Shown: positions 34,715 through 47,695, counted from the first letter of the stretch. The stretch is DNA of 64,000 nucleotides from Macrolepiota albuminosa (GCA_027475525.1 JAMWFC010000116.1:2479826-2543825), one strand, 5' to 3'. Numbers and translations: made by a program. The notes: generated from the sequence alone by a model not told the origin.

Positions 34715-34790
34715 TTTGTTAGGCTTTGTTAGGGTTAGTTGGTTAGTTAGTTAGTTAGGGATTGTTAGGGTTAGTTAGGGTTTAGAGATC
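34715..34790. repeat. Interstitial telomere-like TTAGGG/TTAG repeats
   Basis: The stretch runs as GTTAGG and GTTAGGGTTAG units mixed with GTTAGTTAG, reading TTAGGG four times. Most filamentous fungi use TTAGGG at chromosome ends, so this is a short, degenerate interstitial telomeric sequence. Confidence 0.7.
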
Positions 34791-34837
34791 AGCCTTCTGT
34801 CCCTTCATTTGATCCTATCGAATAAGACAGATCGTCC

Positions 34838-35169
34838 ATGGACTCGTGTTATCTGCCAGGAAAGAGTAACTGAGTTTGAGTAGTTGTTTTTGTAATGAGC
34901 CTTTCGGCCCGGATAAGGTTGACGTCAATCCGGCACGTGCTCCTATTTTTCCGACTCCGGACACACTCACTCCTCGCGAGCTGAACTAACGCGGAAGCGA
35001 AAACCGAGCGCATAAAGCGCGAATACACTATCATCGTGCGAATCTGGCGTGGCTTTCCCTTCCTTTCTCCTTCGCAGCCTTTTTTACTCGTCAGTCACAA
35101 GAGACCGTGTCCAACTCGGGGCCATTACTAGAAGAACAAGAAGTAGACAAGGAGATAGAGGCTTTTGAG
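34838..35169. promoter_or_regulatory. Upstream region of the transporter gene
   Basis: About 330 bp between the repeat cluster and the first ATG of the transporter. The transporter frame is open from about 35107 without an ATG, so a short upstream exon could hide here. Confidence 0.4.
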
Positions 35170-37036
35170 ATGGTACAAACCTACGGAGCTGTGCGGACGG
35201 CTTATGCTGAGTCGGAACCAGGACCGAGCAGTGGATCAGAGCAGAGCGCGTTGCTTGGTGGCGAGAGGGATACGACTGTGAAGAAGGTTGCACAGCGCGA
35301 TGGACATGCTACTCTTACGAGTTGTATAAGCAACCTAGCCAATACGATTATGGGGACCGGTGCGTGTTTGCTTAACCACTCTCTCAGCTTCTCAGTTTCC
35401 TTCCCGTATTTCAATCTATGTAGGCATGCTTACGTTTCCGTTGGTGGGTGTTTTACAAAGTATCGAGGAGCTTGATGGTTATCATCAGCCTGTGCCTCTA
35501 GGCTATGGCTTCGGCCGGTATGATCCCCGGCATGCTCACATGCGTGTTTTCAGGTGTTGTGGGAGCGTTTGGGCTTTACCTGTTGTCCCTTTGCGCCACA
35601 TACACGCCGCACCGCCGTGCGTCGTTCTTTACTGTTGCTCAGCTGACGTTTCCGCGCGCTGCAGTATTCTTTGATGCCGCTATTGCCATCAAGTGTTTTG
35701 GGGTTTCTATCAGGCATGATGTTTTCTTTCCTTACGTGCTTCAATATCGACTTGATGTAACAGTTATTTGATCATTGTCAAGGGCCTTATGCCCAATGTC
35801 GTCCAGTCATTCTATCATGTCCTCACACCGCCCACGACACTGCCTCCTCCCTGGATGCTGAGTGGTTCCAACTGGATCACCATCTTTATGTTCGTAATCG
35901 GACCGCTTGCGTTCCTTCGGCGGCTGGACAGCCTTCGTCACACGAGCTATATCGCGCTGTTCTCCGTAGGTGAGTGGACTCGGCTGTTTGACCAACTGAC
36001 GTACCTGATAGGAGGTGGACAGCGTATCTTGTTGTGATTGTGGTTTTGTGCTACTTTTGGCCAATATCGGGCATGCCTGCTCGAGGCGATGTGCACCTGA
36101 TCAAGTTTACGCCGAATTTTGTGTCGACGTTTCCGATACAGGTGTTTGCGTATACCTGTGCCCAGAATGTGAGCGACGGGCGTGGTTGTAAGATGGGTTT
36201 CTGACTGTTTTTTTTGTAAGCTTTTCCCGATGTATAATGAAGTTAAGAGTAATACACAGGCTCGGATGAATGTTATTATTGGTGGATCGATTGGCTCTGC
36301 GATTATCACGTATGAAGTGATTGCAGTGTTTGGGTATCTGACTTTTGGCTCCAATGTACGCCAACTCGTCTCGCTGCTGTTTATCATGGATTGAAGATTG
36401 GCAGGTTAAAGAAAACATCATTGCAATGTATCCTCAGACATCGTTGTTCATTGCATTCGGACAAGTTGCGATTATCATATCGGTGCTGTCTTCGTATGCT
36501 TTGCAGGTCCATCCTTGCCGGAACTGTCTGGACAAGGTGCTGCAATATGGACAACAGGTGGCAGAAGGCACCGACGATGACGAGGAAGTTGACAAGGACC
36601 ATGCCGGATCAGACAGGTCTGTGTTGCGACACATGTTGCTGACGTCTGTGATCATCGGGGGCGGTTTCACGATTGCCTACTTTGTGGACAATCTGCAGAT
36701 GGGCAAGTGGTTTGCGTTGTTGTTGTGGAAACGGACCGCTGACATCGGAGATAGTGCTGGCGTTTGTGGGGTCGACTGGGTCGACGACGATATCGTTCAT
36801 CTTGCCTGGGTTGTTCTACTGGAAGGTACGCAGTGGGGAATGTGATGTGGCGATGGCTGACAAGGATGCAGCTGGCGCGGAACGAGGGAAAGACGATGCT
36901 AAGTCTGGCAGCACTGGGGCTGATGGGGTACGGGGTGATGATATTTGTGTTCTGGTAAGTGATTTGCGGTGCACTGAGGGCAAATACTGAGTCGACTAGC
37001 CTTGGATTTAATGTGTATGAAGCAGTGCATGTGTAA
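35170..37036 (+). CDS. AVT-type vacuolar amino-acid transporter (Aa_trans/SLC38-like)
   Basis: Secondary transporter of the amino acid/auxin permease family; fungal AVT members move neutral or acidic amino acids across the vacuolar membrane. A hydrophilic N-terminus of about 60 residues precedes some eleven membrane helices. Landmarks after splicing: SNLANTIMGTGMLTFPLAMA then SAGMIPGML (the conserved first-helix signature), AIAIKCFGVSISYLIIVKGL, PLAFLRRLDSLRHTSYIALF, TFPIQVFAYTCAQNLFPMYN, AIITYEVIAVFGYLTFGSNV, MYPQTSLFIAFGQVAIIISV, HPCRNCLDKVL, VLAFVGSTGSTTISFILPGL. One intron, 36703-36755, is GC-AG (GCAAGT donor). The start at 35170 (MVQTYGAVRTAY) is the first ATG in frame. The stop is at 37034-37036. 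It most resembles the AVT5-7 subgroup, but I cannot fix the substrate. Confidence 0.82.
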
Positions 37037-37147
37037 TCTACAAATTGTGTATAATTTACCCACGGTTTGTGTAGAATAGATTTTGAGTTGAAGGACATCT
37101 TGGACACGATGGCGATCATCGACTAGTCTTGTTTTGCAACTTAAGCC

Positions 37148-39790
37148 ATGTCGTCCACGCCGCCTCTCCCAGACCCCGCCGTCCCCCCTGCCCTCGACCT
37201 CGACCCCGACGCCGACGTCGATCCCCAGATCCTCGAGGCCCTCAAGAGCAAAGACAGGATTTATGTCCTCAGGCTCGGCGAGCTCATCGAGAGCCTCATA
37301 AGCGATCGTCGGTCAGCCCTAGTCCATGTCCTGGTCCCAGCAGACTGACTTTCCACAGGCCTCGCATCGATTTGACGCCCTCCACGTCCTACCAGCGTCT
37401 GCTCGTCCATCGCTGTTCCGCTTACTACAAGGTCGTCCCAGAAAACGATCCCGTCACCAAGGGCATCTTCGTCGTCGCCACCGTCGAAAGCAGGATGTAC
37501 GCTTCTTTCTTTCGTCCCCCTTTTTCGTCTCACTCATGACCCCACAGCCCAGCTCGTCGACTGTGTGACCTCGTTCCCCCAGAAGCAAGCACTGCTCCTG
37601 CTTTCAAAATCATGCGTCGGTCACCGCCCGAGCGCCGTTTCAATAGGACCCAGTTCCAGCCTGCCTCCGTGGCTGGTGATGATGGCGACCTGTCAGACCC
37701 CGACCCCTCCGAGTCTGGCAGCGTCGGTGGCCGCAGTAATGCAACAGGCCGGAGCAACAAGTCACGAATGACCATCGAAGAGCGTGAAGCTGCCTACAAC
37801 GAGGCACGTTCTCGCATTTTTATGGGTTTTGAGGAGAAAGAAAAGGAGAAGGACATGAGCGCTAGTTCCTCCTCCATCAGTTTGGCTTCAGGCTCGACAA
37901 GTGGCGGTGGAGGCAGCAGCGTCTCTGGCGACCTAGACGAGTCAGTCAGCAGTCCTGCCACCGAGAGCGAGTATTCTGCCCCAAGTAGAGAAAAAAGGGT
38001 CGGCAGAAACGGCTCTGCCTCGTCCTCATCCCGCTCCCTGCGCTATAACAGTAACCAAGGCAGCTCACGAAACTCGCGGGCGTCGTCTCCTTCACCTTTC
38101 ACATACGCAAATATCTATGAACCAAACCAGTCGACTTTTTATGACCATCCCGCCGCTGGGTACAACCCTTCTCAATACATGTATCCATACCCGTCCCCAG
38201 GCATGCCTCCCAATCCCTACTACGGTGCTTACCCATACTACCAATATCCATACCCAACTCCACCTCCACCTCCACCTCCACAACACAACACTTCCGATCC
38301 ATCTACCCCATCTAGCGGCGACCCATACAGCAGCGGCATGTACCCACATCAATACGCCTGGACACCCCCTCCACCCCATCCTATGCAATCCCCGCCTCCT
38401 ACGCAGATGCCTCCCCCTGGTGCACCTCCCCCGCCCATGCATAGTCCACCCCAATACCCCTATATGCCTTCCTCTCATCATCCGTATGCGTACCCCATGC
38501 CAGGATATTATCCGATCGCCGCTGGTCCTCCAGTAGATCCGTCCACGACCCATATCAACAGCCATCAGGCGATATATGATGCGCCGAGATCACTCAACAA
38601 TGGAAGTGCGATGGCTCCGCACAACAGCGGAAGAAATGTGAGTGAGACGGCAAGTCCGCCGAGTGGAGGCAACAACTCGCAGAGGCATGGCAGTGTGAGT
38701 GGAGCCAAGGGCAGGAACGCGTCGGCTATGAATCAAGGCAGAGGCGCGTGGAGTTTTGGCCCTGGGGTCGGACAAGGCGGGCGTATCACATCTCCATCAG
38801 AGCCGGTAGGACCCCGTTTAAATTACACGAGAAGGCCGTCCAACAATAGTCTTGCAAGTTCGGCGACGAGCCGTTCGTCGAATTGTGACGATGTTGCATC
38901 GACTGCAGTGAGCTTTTTTTATTCTTGTGCTTTCATCTGCTCACTTTTGATTGGTTTTCCGTCTTGCAGTCATCATCAACGACTTCCTCATCATCACGGC
39001 GGACGACGACGTCCTCCCAGCATCCGCTCCCTCCTCGCCCAGATTGGGCCGTCGGCCTCAAGGCCCAGCCTACGCTGCACTCGACCCAGACACGCCATCG
39101 CGATAACTCACACAGTAATTCCCGCACCATGTCGCCCATCTCTAGCCCATCGCGAAACCTTAACGGGAACGGGCATCATCACCATTATCACAGTAACAAC
39201 GAAGATGATTCTGGCAGCTCGATTACACAGCAGCAACCGGCTTCGCTGCAGTCGCCTACCGAGTTCCCGCCTCTGTCGTCAGGGAAAGGCGTGGTGCCTG
39301 AGAAACGCCTTCCTGTAGTGTCGGGCGCGTGGGTTAACAATGCGCCTGCACGTAATACGCGTTCAATAACGCCGCAGCATAATGCTGCTAATGCGCTCGT
39401 GCATCGTCCTCAGTCTACGAGTAACGGGCCTGCCGCTGGTGCCCCGCTTGCGGTAGACGGCGCTGATGATAACGACCGTGCGTTTGAGAGGCCCCCTCCC
39501 AAGGTAAGTTGGCTGAGTGTTTCGTTGTGTTCATGTCAGTTGACCTCTTGATGATGTAGTCCGCTGAGCTGTTCAATCCTAAATTAATGAAGCGTCCTGC
39601 TTCTGGGAAACACCAGCAGCAGCAGCCGCAGGAGAAGGATAGTCACCAAAAGGAGCGTGAGCGCGCAAAGGGTGGCGACGTGCCGCCACCGAGCACGAGT
39701 GCGGACCTGGTGGAGCAGATGGGAGGCATGTCTTTAGATGGTGCAGGGATGGGAGTGGAGTGCCAGCCAAAGGAGGCGTTGGCAGTGTAA
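37148..39790 (+). CDS. R3H and SUZ domain RNA-binding protein
   Basis: About 780 residues. The N-terminal R3H domain (DRIYVLRLGELIESLISDRR, then TSYQRLLVHRCSAYYKVV with the R-x3-H pair) binds single-stranded nucleic acid. A SUZ domain follows (KIMRRSPPERRFNRTQF, MTIEEREAAYNEARSRIF), the combination typical of R3H-domain proteins that associate with mRNA. The middle is a Pro/Tyr/Ser-rich disordered region with PPPPPPP runs and YPYP repeats, and the C-terminus is Ser/Gln-rich, ending in EFPPLSSGKG (a PAM2-like or translation-factor-like short motif, tentative), FNPKLMKRP, and QMGGMSLDGAG. Introns near 37308, 37494, 38910 and 39504 are GT-AG. The start lies only 111 bp after the transporter stop in the same direction. 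Confidence 0.82.
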
Positions 39791-40132
39791 TTTCGTAGGT
39801 ATGAAGGTTATACGATTGTTACGTTGTGATGAGGTTGTTGTTTTTTTTGCTGTTGTTGTTGTTGTAGCGGTGTCGATGTCTGTCTGTGATTTACTTTTGC
39901 TATCAAACCGCGCGCTCTTTTTCCTTCTTTTTCTTGTATTTCCATTGTTTTAGGGGTTTGCGTTTGAGATATATATATTTACACATGCGATACTAGAAAT
40001 GGGAGTGTGTTGTCGAATCTTTGGTTTCCTTTATCTGTAGCGGTTCGGTTCCCCGCTATGGACATGACTAGTAGTTGCCAGAGCCCTAGCCCACTCTGCG
40101 TAATGGGTTACAGGATAGTAACCTTTTTTGTT
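39791..40132. other. 3' region of the R3H gene
   Basis: AT-rich, with GTTGTTGTT and T runs; presumably the 3' UTR and spacer. No gene seen. Confidence 0.4.
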
Positions 40133-41592
40133 TTAATGGGATAGTAATTCTTGACGTGTTCCATTTTTACATCCAAATAAGAGCGGCGGATACCCCAACC
40201 ACTCACCATCGGCCGCGCCTACCCACCGGAGCTGTGCCGGATGGGAAGCAATGGTATTTTTTTGCATAGTATGAGATGACGTGTATAGAGAATTGTTATA
40301 CAGGTAGGGAGGTAATTTACATAGATAAGAATTATAGAAATGGAAGGGGAGTTTTAAGCATATATTGTATGGGTATTGTAAGGGTTGGGGTTGATTTGAG
40401 CGTATTTGTACGAGTAGGGATGATCCATGTTGTTTTTGAGCGTATTTGTACGAATGGGGAGGCAAATACGGAATTGATAATGCGATATTTAATGCGTTAT
40501 GTCCGACATGGAGGCCAATGTGAGGCATCGGGAGTGCGAGATTTAATACGACATGGACAGATTCAAGAAGTAGCGCGAAGTCAAGACCTTCATGTAGTGA
40601 ATTCAGGTGTGCGAGGGATATGAGTTGGCGGGGAGGGGGGGCGTTTTAGGTGCAATCCTTGTGGCGGACCTTTCAAGATATTTTACCCAAGGGTCGTCGC
40701 CAGCCCAATCAGCCCGATTGAAAACGTGCCAAAGGCGGAGGCCTTCAAGCCATTCTTTGATAGAGTCTGGGGAAGAAGTGCCGATATGTGTGACGATCAA
40801 AGCCGCGAGAAGAGTCGGGTCAGCAGGCATGCGCAATTCTTCAGCTATGTTTTTGTCATCGCAGAATTGTGTAAAACGTAGAATGCCTTCACCGCAAGAT
40901 TGGCGAGTTCTTTCTTCCACGGAACAGAGCAGGCCTTGGTAAATTTTGGTACGTGTAGTGTGGGAAAGAATCTGTGACAAGGAGTCATCGACAGCAAGGC
41001 CGTGTGGGGTTCTCCATAAGATGACTCTGAGGTCGGCAGGTACTAATGGGCGAAGGGGGGAGGTCTTGTACTTGTCATTCGAACTGGGGAGTTGTGGGAC
41101 GATGTTGCGCAAAGTGGAAGCAGCTGTGAGCCGAGGATCATCGGCCGGGGATGTTGTGGTTGGGGTGGGTGTGGTTATGTTCGCGGATAAAGATTTGGGG
41201 GATGAGGGAATGGGAAAATTGTGAGCGGAAGTAGAATTGTGAGATGGGTTGACGTTGTTGAGTCTGGGACGACGTGCAGTTGAATTGTGCGATGATATGA
41301 CATCATCCTCGTTGTGGCGGGGAATGTAGATTTTTGGTGCCTGAGTCGAAGTTGCAATGGATGGTTGAGAGTTTGTCTCTGCGTATGGGCGGTGGCGGAA
41401 GATATAAGGTTTTGGAGACGTATCGTGTGTTTTCTTCGCGTATGGGCGGTAACGGAAGATATAAGGTTTTGGAGACGTAGAGTGTGTTTCTGTGCTTGGC
41501 ATTGAGGCGCGTGGAGCAACAACGCCATTGGTGCGGATGGGCACCGAAAGATGGTCGTCAGCTTGTGATGAAAGCATACACGTTACATCCAA
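40133..41592 (-). mobile_element. Decayed tyrosine-recombinase mobile element
   Basis: The minus-strand frame 41592-40603 carries the N-terminal core-binding domain of a tyrosine recombinase. At about 40610 a one-base shift leads from PLPANSY into SLAHLNSLHEGLDF, the expected next segment of this family (H-x-x-SLHxGLDF). Beyond it the reading frames down to 40133 no longer resemble the catalytic domain: no R...HxxR...Y set can be found. I see no clear terminal repeats. Families of this kind in Agaricomycetes belong to YR-bearing elements (Crypton- or DIRS-like); which one cannot be decided here. Confidence 0.6.
40603..41592 (-). CDS. Truncated tyrosine recombinase, core-binding domain
   Basis: 329 codons. 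Residues 1-190 are a Ser/Thr/Pro-rich tail with an internal peptide repeat (SPKPYIFRYRPYA and SPKPYIFRHRPYA, then APKIYIPRH). Residues 200-320 match the SAM-like DNA-binding domain that precedes tyrosine-recombinase catalytic domains: RTKIYQGLLCSVEERTRQSC, GILRFTQFCDDKNI, LLAALIVTHIGTSSPDSIKE, WLEGLRLWHVFNRADWAGDD. It stops before the catalytic half, so it cannot recombine DNA by itself. Intact relatives bind and exchange DNA through a Tyr-OH nucleophile. It lies between R3H and RPB4 and points away from RPB4. Confidence 0.6.
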   Translation of the reverse strand: MDVTCMLSSQADDHLSVPIRTNGVVAPRASMPSTETHSTSPKPYIFRYRPYAKKTHDTSPKPYIFRHRPYAETNSQPSIATSTQAPKIYIPRHNEDDVISSHNSTARRPRLNNVNPSHNSTSAHNFPIPSSPKSLSANITTPTPTTTSPADDPRLTAASTLRNIVPQLPSSNDKYKTSPLRPLVPADLRVILWRTPHGLAVDDSLSQILSHTTRTKIYQGLLCSVEERTRQSCGEGILRFTQFCDDKNIAEELRMPADPTLLAALIVTHIGTSSPDSIKEWLEGLRLWHVFNRADWAGDDPWVKYLERSATRIAPKTPPLPANSYPSHT

Positions 41593-41974
41593 CTAAGTAA
41601 GGTTCCAAATCAGATGAAGGTCGAGTAGATGGGTCTTATCATGAAACACCTCAGGCTGATGTCATAACTTCTGATCTTCTCTCATTCAACCCCTCTTTCT
41701 CTCATGTTCCTTATCTCTACCCTCCTTGGCATGGCAGAATAATATGAATATAGACTCGGAGAGTTTCTCTATCTTTCCAGGATGCCGAGAACCAGTGAGA
41801 CCCATGCTTTCTGACTCGACTTGCCACTGCCACTACTGTCATATGTTTCATGTCGGCCTTGGTGATAGACATGAATTTGCAAGTGACGCCACGAGGGATA
41901 TTTACCCGGTATTTGGTGCTGTCTTGTTAGTGCATCGGATACAAACACAGTTCGCCGTCAATTCTCTCTCCTCA
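41593..41974. promoter_or_regulatory. RPB4 upstream region
   Basis: 380 bp between the recombinase relic and the RPB4 start, CT-rich at 41670-41735. The RPB4 frame is open back to 41726 but the conserved protein begins at 41975. Confidence 0.4.
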
Positions 41975-42609
41975 ATGACCACTCCTCGATTGAGGCACCG
42001 ACCAAACACCGAGGAAGAGGACGCCTCTGCGCTAAGGCTTGGTCCAGGTCAGAAAGAACTTGACTTTCTTCTTTGCGCCACTCTTTCCAATCTCGCCGTC
42101 ATTATATAGAGTTCAACAATGCTGGTTGCCTCCTGATTTCCGAGGTCAAATATCTGTTGGAGAACAGGGATAAGGACGCACCTGATACTGTGTCTGTTTG
42201 CCCTTTAAATTATACCGCGTCCTCCCTCTGATGTATTCATCATGCAGTGTGTATAATAAGACACTGGAATATGTCAAGGCTTTCGCAAAGTTTAATACCA
42301 CTGACTCTGCCAGTGCTGTACGAGAGTACGTGATGCGTCATCAAGCTTGTATCAATATTATAACTATGTTCCCGTAATAGAACTTTACGAAGAGAGCCTG
42401 CGTTGACGCAGTTCGAGACCGCCCAGATTGCGAATCTCTGCCCCGCAGACGCAGAAGAAGCAAAGAGCGTCATACCAAGGTGCATTTACAACTTTTTGTT
42501 CTCTTCTCGTTCGCTCAACTTGTTTCAAAAAAGTCTGGTGAAGATAGATGATGATCGGCTTCAGGCTTTACTCGATGAGATTCAGACCATGCGCAAATTC
42601 CAGTCATAA
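41975..42609 (+). CDS. RPB4: RNA polymerase II subunit RPB4
   Basis: RPB4 pairs with RPB7 to form the stalk of RNA polymerase II, needed for initiation and for coupling transcription with mRNA fate. Spliced protein of about 140 residues: MTTPRLRHRPNTEEEDASAL, LRLGPEFNNAGCLLISEVKY, LLENRDKDAPDT, VYNKTLEYVKAFAKFNTTDS, TLRREPALTQFETAQIANLC, SLVKIDDDRLQALLDEIQTM, ending RKFQS. This matches the full HRDC-like RPB4 domain, including the conserved LTxFE(x)AQIxNLCP motif. Four introns (the first at about 42047-42108) are GT-AG and all keep frame. ATG 41975 is chosen because the conserved N-terminus begins there although the frame is open upstream. It is convergent with PUS1, with 47 bp between stop codons. 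Confidence 0.93.
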
Positions 42610-42656
42610 TAGAAGCCTTTTATTGAATCGCAGTTAAGGATGACTTAAACGCAATG

Positions 42657-45123
42657 CTACCCTTCTGTATCTGCAAGATCTTTTTTGTTCAAAGGCTCTT
42701 CATCTTCGTCCTCGTCGCCCACTGCCTTTGCTGCATCATCATCTACAGAAAAGCTTGTCGCATCGAACCTCTTCTTCTCACGGAACGGGTCTTCTCGACG
42801 CTCATTTCTCTTGATGATTGCTTGCGGAGGGATGATGCCTCTCGGGTTAAGGTACAATAAGTCATTCCCCGAATAGGCATCTAGGTGCCGCATCCATGAG
42901 TCGAATCTGCGCCGCACATTGTAGAGCCTGTAAAATATAAGGAATGTGAAATGCTCACAGCCCATCGCGGTCTTCAACCAGTCGCATATTATCGTAGATG
43001 TACTTTTGTTTGAAGGCATTGATGGCTTCACGGTAAGGTTCAAAAGTGATGGGTGGCCGGTAGTCTGGATGCGAGGGCTCCAGTTTTGCGTTGATTGTTG
43101 TTTCCATTCTATTATTATAAGATTCAAATATCGGCTCTTCGAGCAGAAGACCCAAAGATGGCATTTTGGGGATGAAAACGGTACGAGGCCCGTAAAGCTA
43201 TCAAATATCGGCTCTTCGAGCAGAAGACCCAAAGATGGCATTTTGGGGATGAAAACGGTACGAGGCCCGTAAAGCTATCGTCGGATTGAGCTATGGATAT
43301 GCAAATAGAAGACGTAACTAACCTCATCAATGATCTGCTCTGGAGTGTCCGTTCGACATGACAACACGAGTGCAGACATCATTTTACGCTAAGGATGGGT
43401 CACGATTAGTCCAAGTAGAGAGTGTCCGTTCGACATGACAACACGAGTGCAGACATCATTTTACGCTAAGGATGGGTCACGATTAGTCCAAGTAGAGTTC
43501 AGAAACACGACTTACAATCTGAAAGAAACAGTCAGAAGTCAGGAAATTTTCGATATAAAAACCAAGCAGCACCTGATGCAGCATAAAGCTTTGACCGTGG
43601 AAAAGAATACTGATCCACTCAGTTTCACCGTACACAACTGGATCTGCAACCTGAATGAGGTAAGACGTTATTCCGTAAAGCTATGATACCGCAGTATCCC
43701 GACTCACTTCAATCTTCTTCATGTGTCTCTGATTACTACGATCACTGAAATCACGCCCAACCGTGAAGTTGTGGAAGTTGTGAGTACCCTCAAACCTTTT
43801 GGCAGCTGCTCTTAAACGCTGAACTTGCTCTGGACCGACCCTCCACGCGCGTTTTCGCGTCAATTCTCCTTCATAGTTGGACAGATCCACGCCCGTCCAG
43901 AAAGGGTGAAACCGACCCTCCACGCGCGTTTTCGCGTCAATTCTCCTTCATAGTTGGACAGATCCACGCCCGTCCAGAAAGGGTGAAGGATCTCGCATTC
44001 GACGACTGCGTAGTGTCAGGAGATTGTGAAGCTGCATATCGTTGCAAGCTACGATCAATGCCGCTTTCGGGCTTTGGGGGAATTAGTAGGTACGTCGGGA
44101 AGAAGTAGGTGTACTTTCGACTATCGCAAACCCTGCATGCATCGGTAGTTCAGCTGGAGGTTGAGAGAGACCCCATTGAGCGACAGTATAGAGATGGAAA
44201 CGGACAAACGGGCATTGAAAGAATTTTGAACGCGGGTCTAGCAGAAATGAAGCAATGATTTTTACTGAGACAGTAAGGACGTACAAAACCCCATAGGCGA
44301 ATCTCTGGAGGCAATTCTTCGTTGATACGAGCTACCACATCTGGCACACCGGGTATAATGGTGATCATTTTCAGCGAGACCAAGTTTCCTGCAGCGTGAA
44401 CCCCGGCGTCCGTACGGGCCGCTCGCGCAAGCCCAATCTGAGGAGTCGTGAACGGGGAGATTTAGGAAAGATCGTGAATTATCTACCTTCACTGGATCAT
44501 CTGCGTTGTCTTGAGAGACAGCACCCGCTCGGACCAAAGCCTGAAAAAGGACACCCTCGATCGTTCTCGAGTGGTCGGGTTGACTGAGAGAAAGGATGAA
44601 CATCAACAGGAAGAAGCTTTGTAAGGTAACATACATCTGCATTCCACTGTATCCCGAGCCACAAAACCCTATCAGAAGAGCAGATTGTCGTTTTGGTAAA
44701 CGAGGTGCTTTGGGTTGGTCGGAAACGACCGCTCCCTCTACGGCCGCCTCCTCATTACGAGTTCCTCGACGGCGACGGCCAGTTTTTCTTTCGTCCTTCT
44801 TTGAACGAGGTCGGGCGCGTTTATCCGTAGATTTGGGACCTTCTGCTAATTCTGCAGTGACTTCGCTATCGCCTGTCACTTGTGCTCCCGTCGTTTCAGG
44901 TCCTCCTACGGCTCCCTCAGACTCTGCAATTGAGAGGGAGACAGTGGCATCTGGCTCCACAGAATCAACGTTTCAGGTCCTCCTACGGCTCCCTCAGACT
45001 CTGCAATTGAGAGGGAGACAGTGGCATCTGGCTCCACAGAATCAAATGGTTTCAATCGTTTGTTTGCTGACTCTGAATATCCTCCTCTGGTAAGTCGTGC
45101 TTCAAACTACTCTGAGCTTCCAT
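42657..45123 (-). CDS. PUS1: tRNA pseudouridine synthase 1 (TruA family)
   Basis: Converts uridines to pseudouridine in tRNA (positions 27/28, 34/36 and others in yeast) and U2 snRNA; nuclear. Landmarks in order: basic N-terminus ([33 protein letters not shown]), [47 protein letters not shown] with the catalytic Asp, [91 protein letters not shown]. The C-terminal extension is acidic ([16 protein letters not shown]). The invariant Ile of HQIRK is a separate 3-nt exon at 43516-43518. Two apparent one-base losses (near 44000 and 45090) and five 77-bp duplications disturb the raw frame. The start ACCATGG at 45123 fits the Kozak context. Confidence 0.9.
43124..43277. repeat. 77-bp perfect tandem duplication 12
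   Basis: Copies start at 43124 and 43201, in the PUS1 exon coding [15 protein letters not shown]. Confidence 0.95.
43343..43496. repeat. 77-bp perfect tandem duplication 13
   Basis: Copies start at 43343 and 43420; PUS1 exon coding [15 protein letters not shown] plus part of the upstream intron. Confidence 0.95.
43516..43518 (-). other. PUS1: 3-nt microexon of PUS1 (ATT, Ile)
   Basis: On the minus strand TTTCTTTCAG, ATT and GTAAGTCG follow each other. The upstream intron (GTGCTG...TTTCAG, 54 nt) follows the exon ending FMLHQ; the downstream one (GTAAGT...CCTTAG, 50 nt, with ACTAATC branch site) precedes RKMMSALVL. Only inclusion of ATT gives HQIRKM, a motif conserved across the TruA/PUS1 family. 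Confidence 0.75.
43834..43987. repeat. 77-bp perfect tandem duplication 14
   Basis: Copies start at 43834 and 43911; PUS1 exon coding [20 protein letters not shown]. Confidence 0.95.
44892..45045. repeat. 77-bp perfect tandem duplication 15
   Basis: Copies start at 44892 and 44969; PUS1 N-terminal exon. Confidence 0.95.
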
Positions 45124-45249
45124 GGTATGACTGGCTTTGACACTGGAAGAAAAGGACTTGAACGAGATGAGGCGTGCTTCAAACTACTCTGAGCTTCCAT
45201 GGTATGACTGGCTTTGACACTGGAAGAAAAGGACTTGAACGAGATGAGG
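45096..45249. repeat. 77-bp perfect tandem duplication 16
   Basis: Copies start at 45096 and 45173. It doubles the PUS1 start codon region, giving a spurious second ATG at 45200. Confidence 0.95.
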
Positions 45250-45449
45250 TGCCTGTTGGTCCTTCTGACAGATATCCGTAGAAGAAAATGACGGTGAAGT
45301 GCAAAGACACAGAATGTCCCTCTTGACATATGTTTTGGCACAAAGGGAATTCGTGCGCATAAATATTTAAATTTAGATTAGGGTCCTGAACCGACCCTGA
45401 AATCCATCCACTATTTCGATAGATAATGTCATAGCATATTCAACAATAT

Positions 45450-47695
<2,246 letters not shown>

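Larger units (their letters stand above)
34534..34837. repeat. 21-bp perfect inverted repeat pair
   Basis: The arm at 34534-34554 (GGACGATCTGTCTTATTCGA plus one base) recurs as its reverse complement at 34817-34837, about 260 bp apart, just after the POLD3 stop. GTGTTATCTG flanks both arms in direct orientation. The arrangement could be a small fold-back or MITE-like element, but I see no target-site duplication I can defend. Confidence 0.7.

Noticed and set aside
38092..38565. 157-codon minus-strand frame rich in Trp, Gly and Arg
   Set aside because: It is the antisense shadow of the Pro/Tyr-rich part of the R3H protein.
40133..40528. 131-codon minus frame as a separate gene
   Set aside because: It lies in the degenerate 3' part of the recombinase relic and has no recognisable motif.
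42657..43241. The acidic minus-strand frame as an independent gene next to RPB4
   Set aside because: [15 protein letters not shown] is the C-terminal block of PUS1 and splices to the upstream exons.
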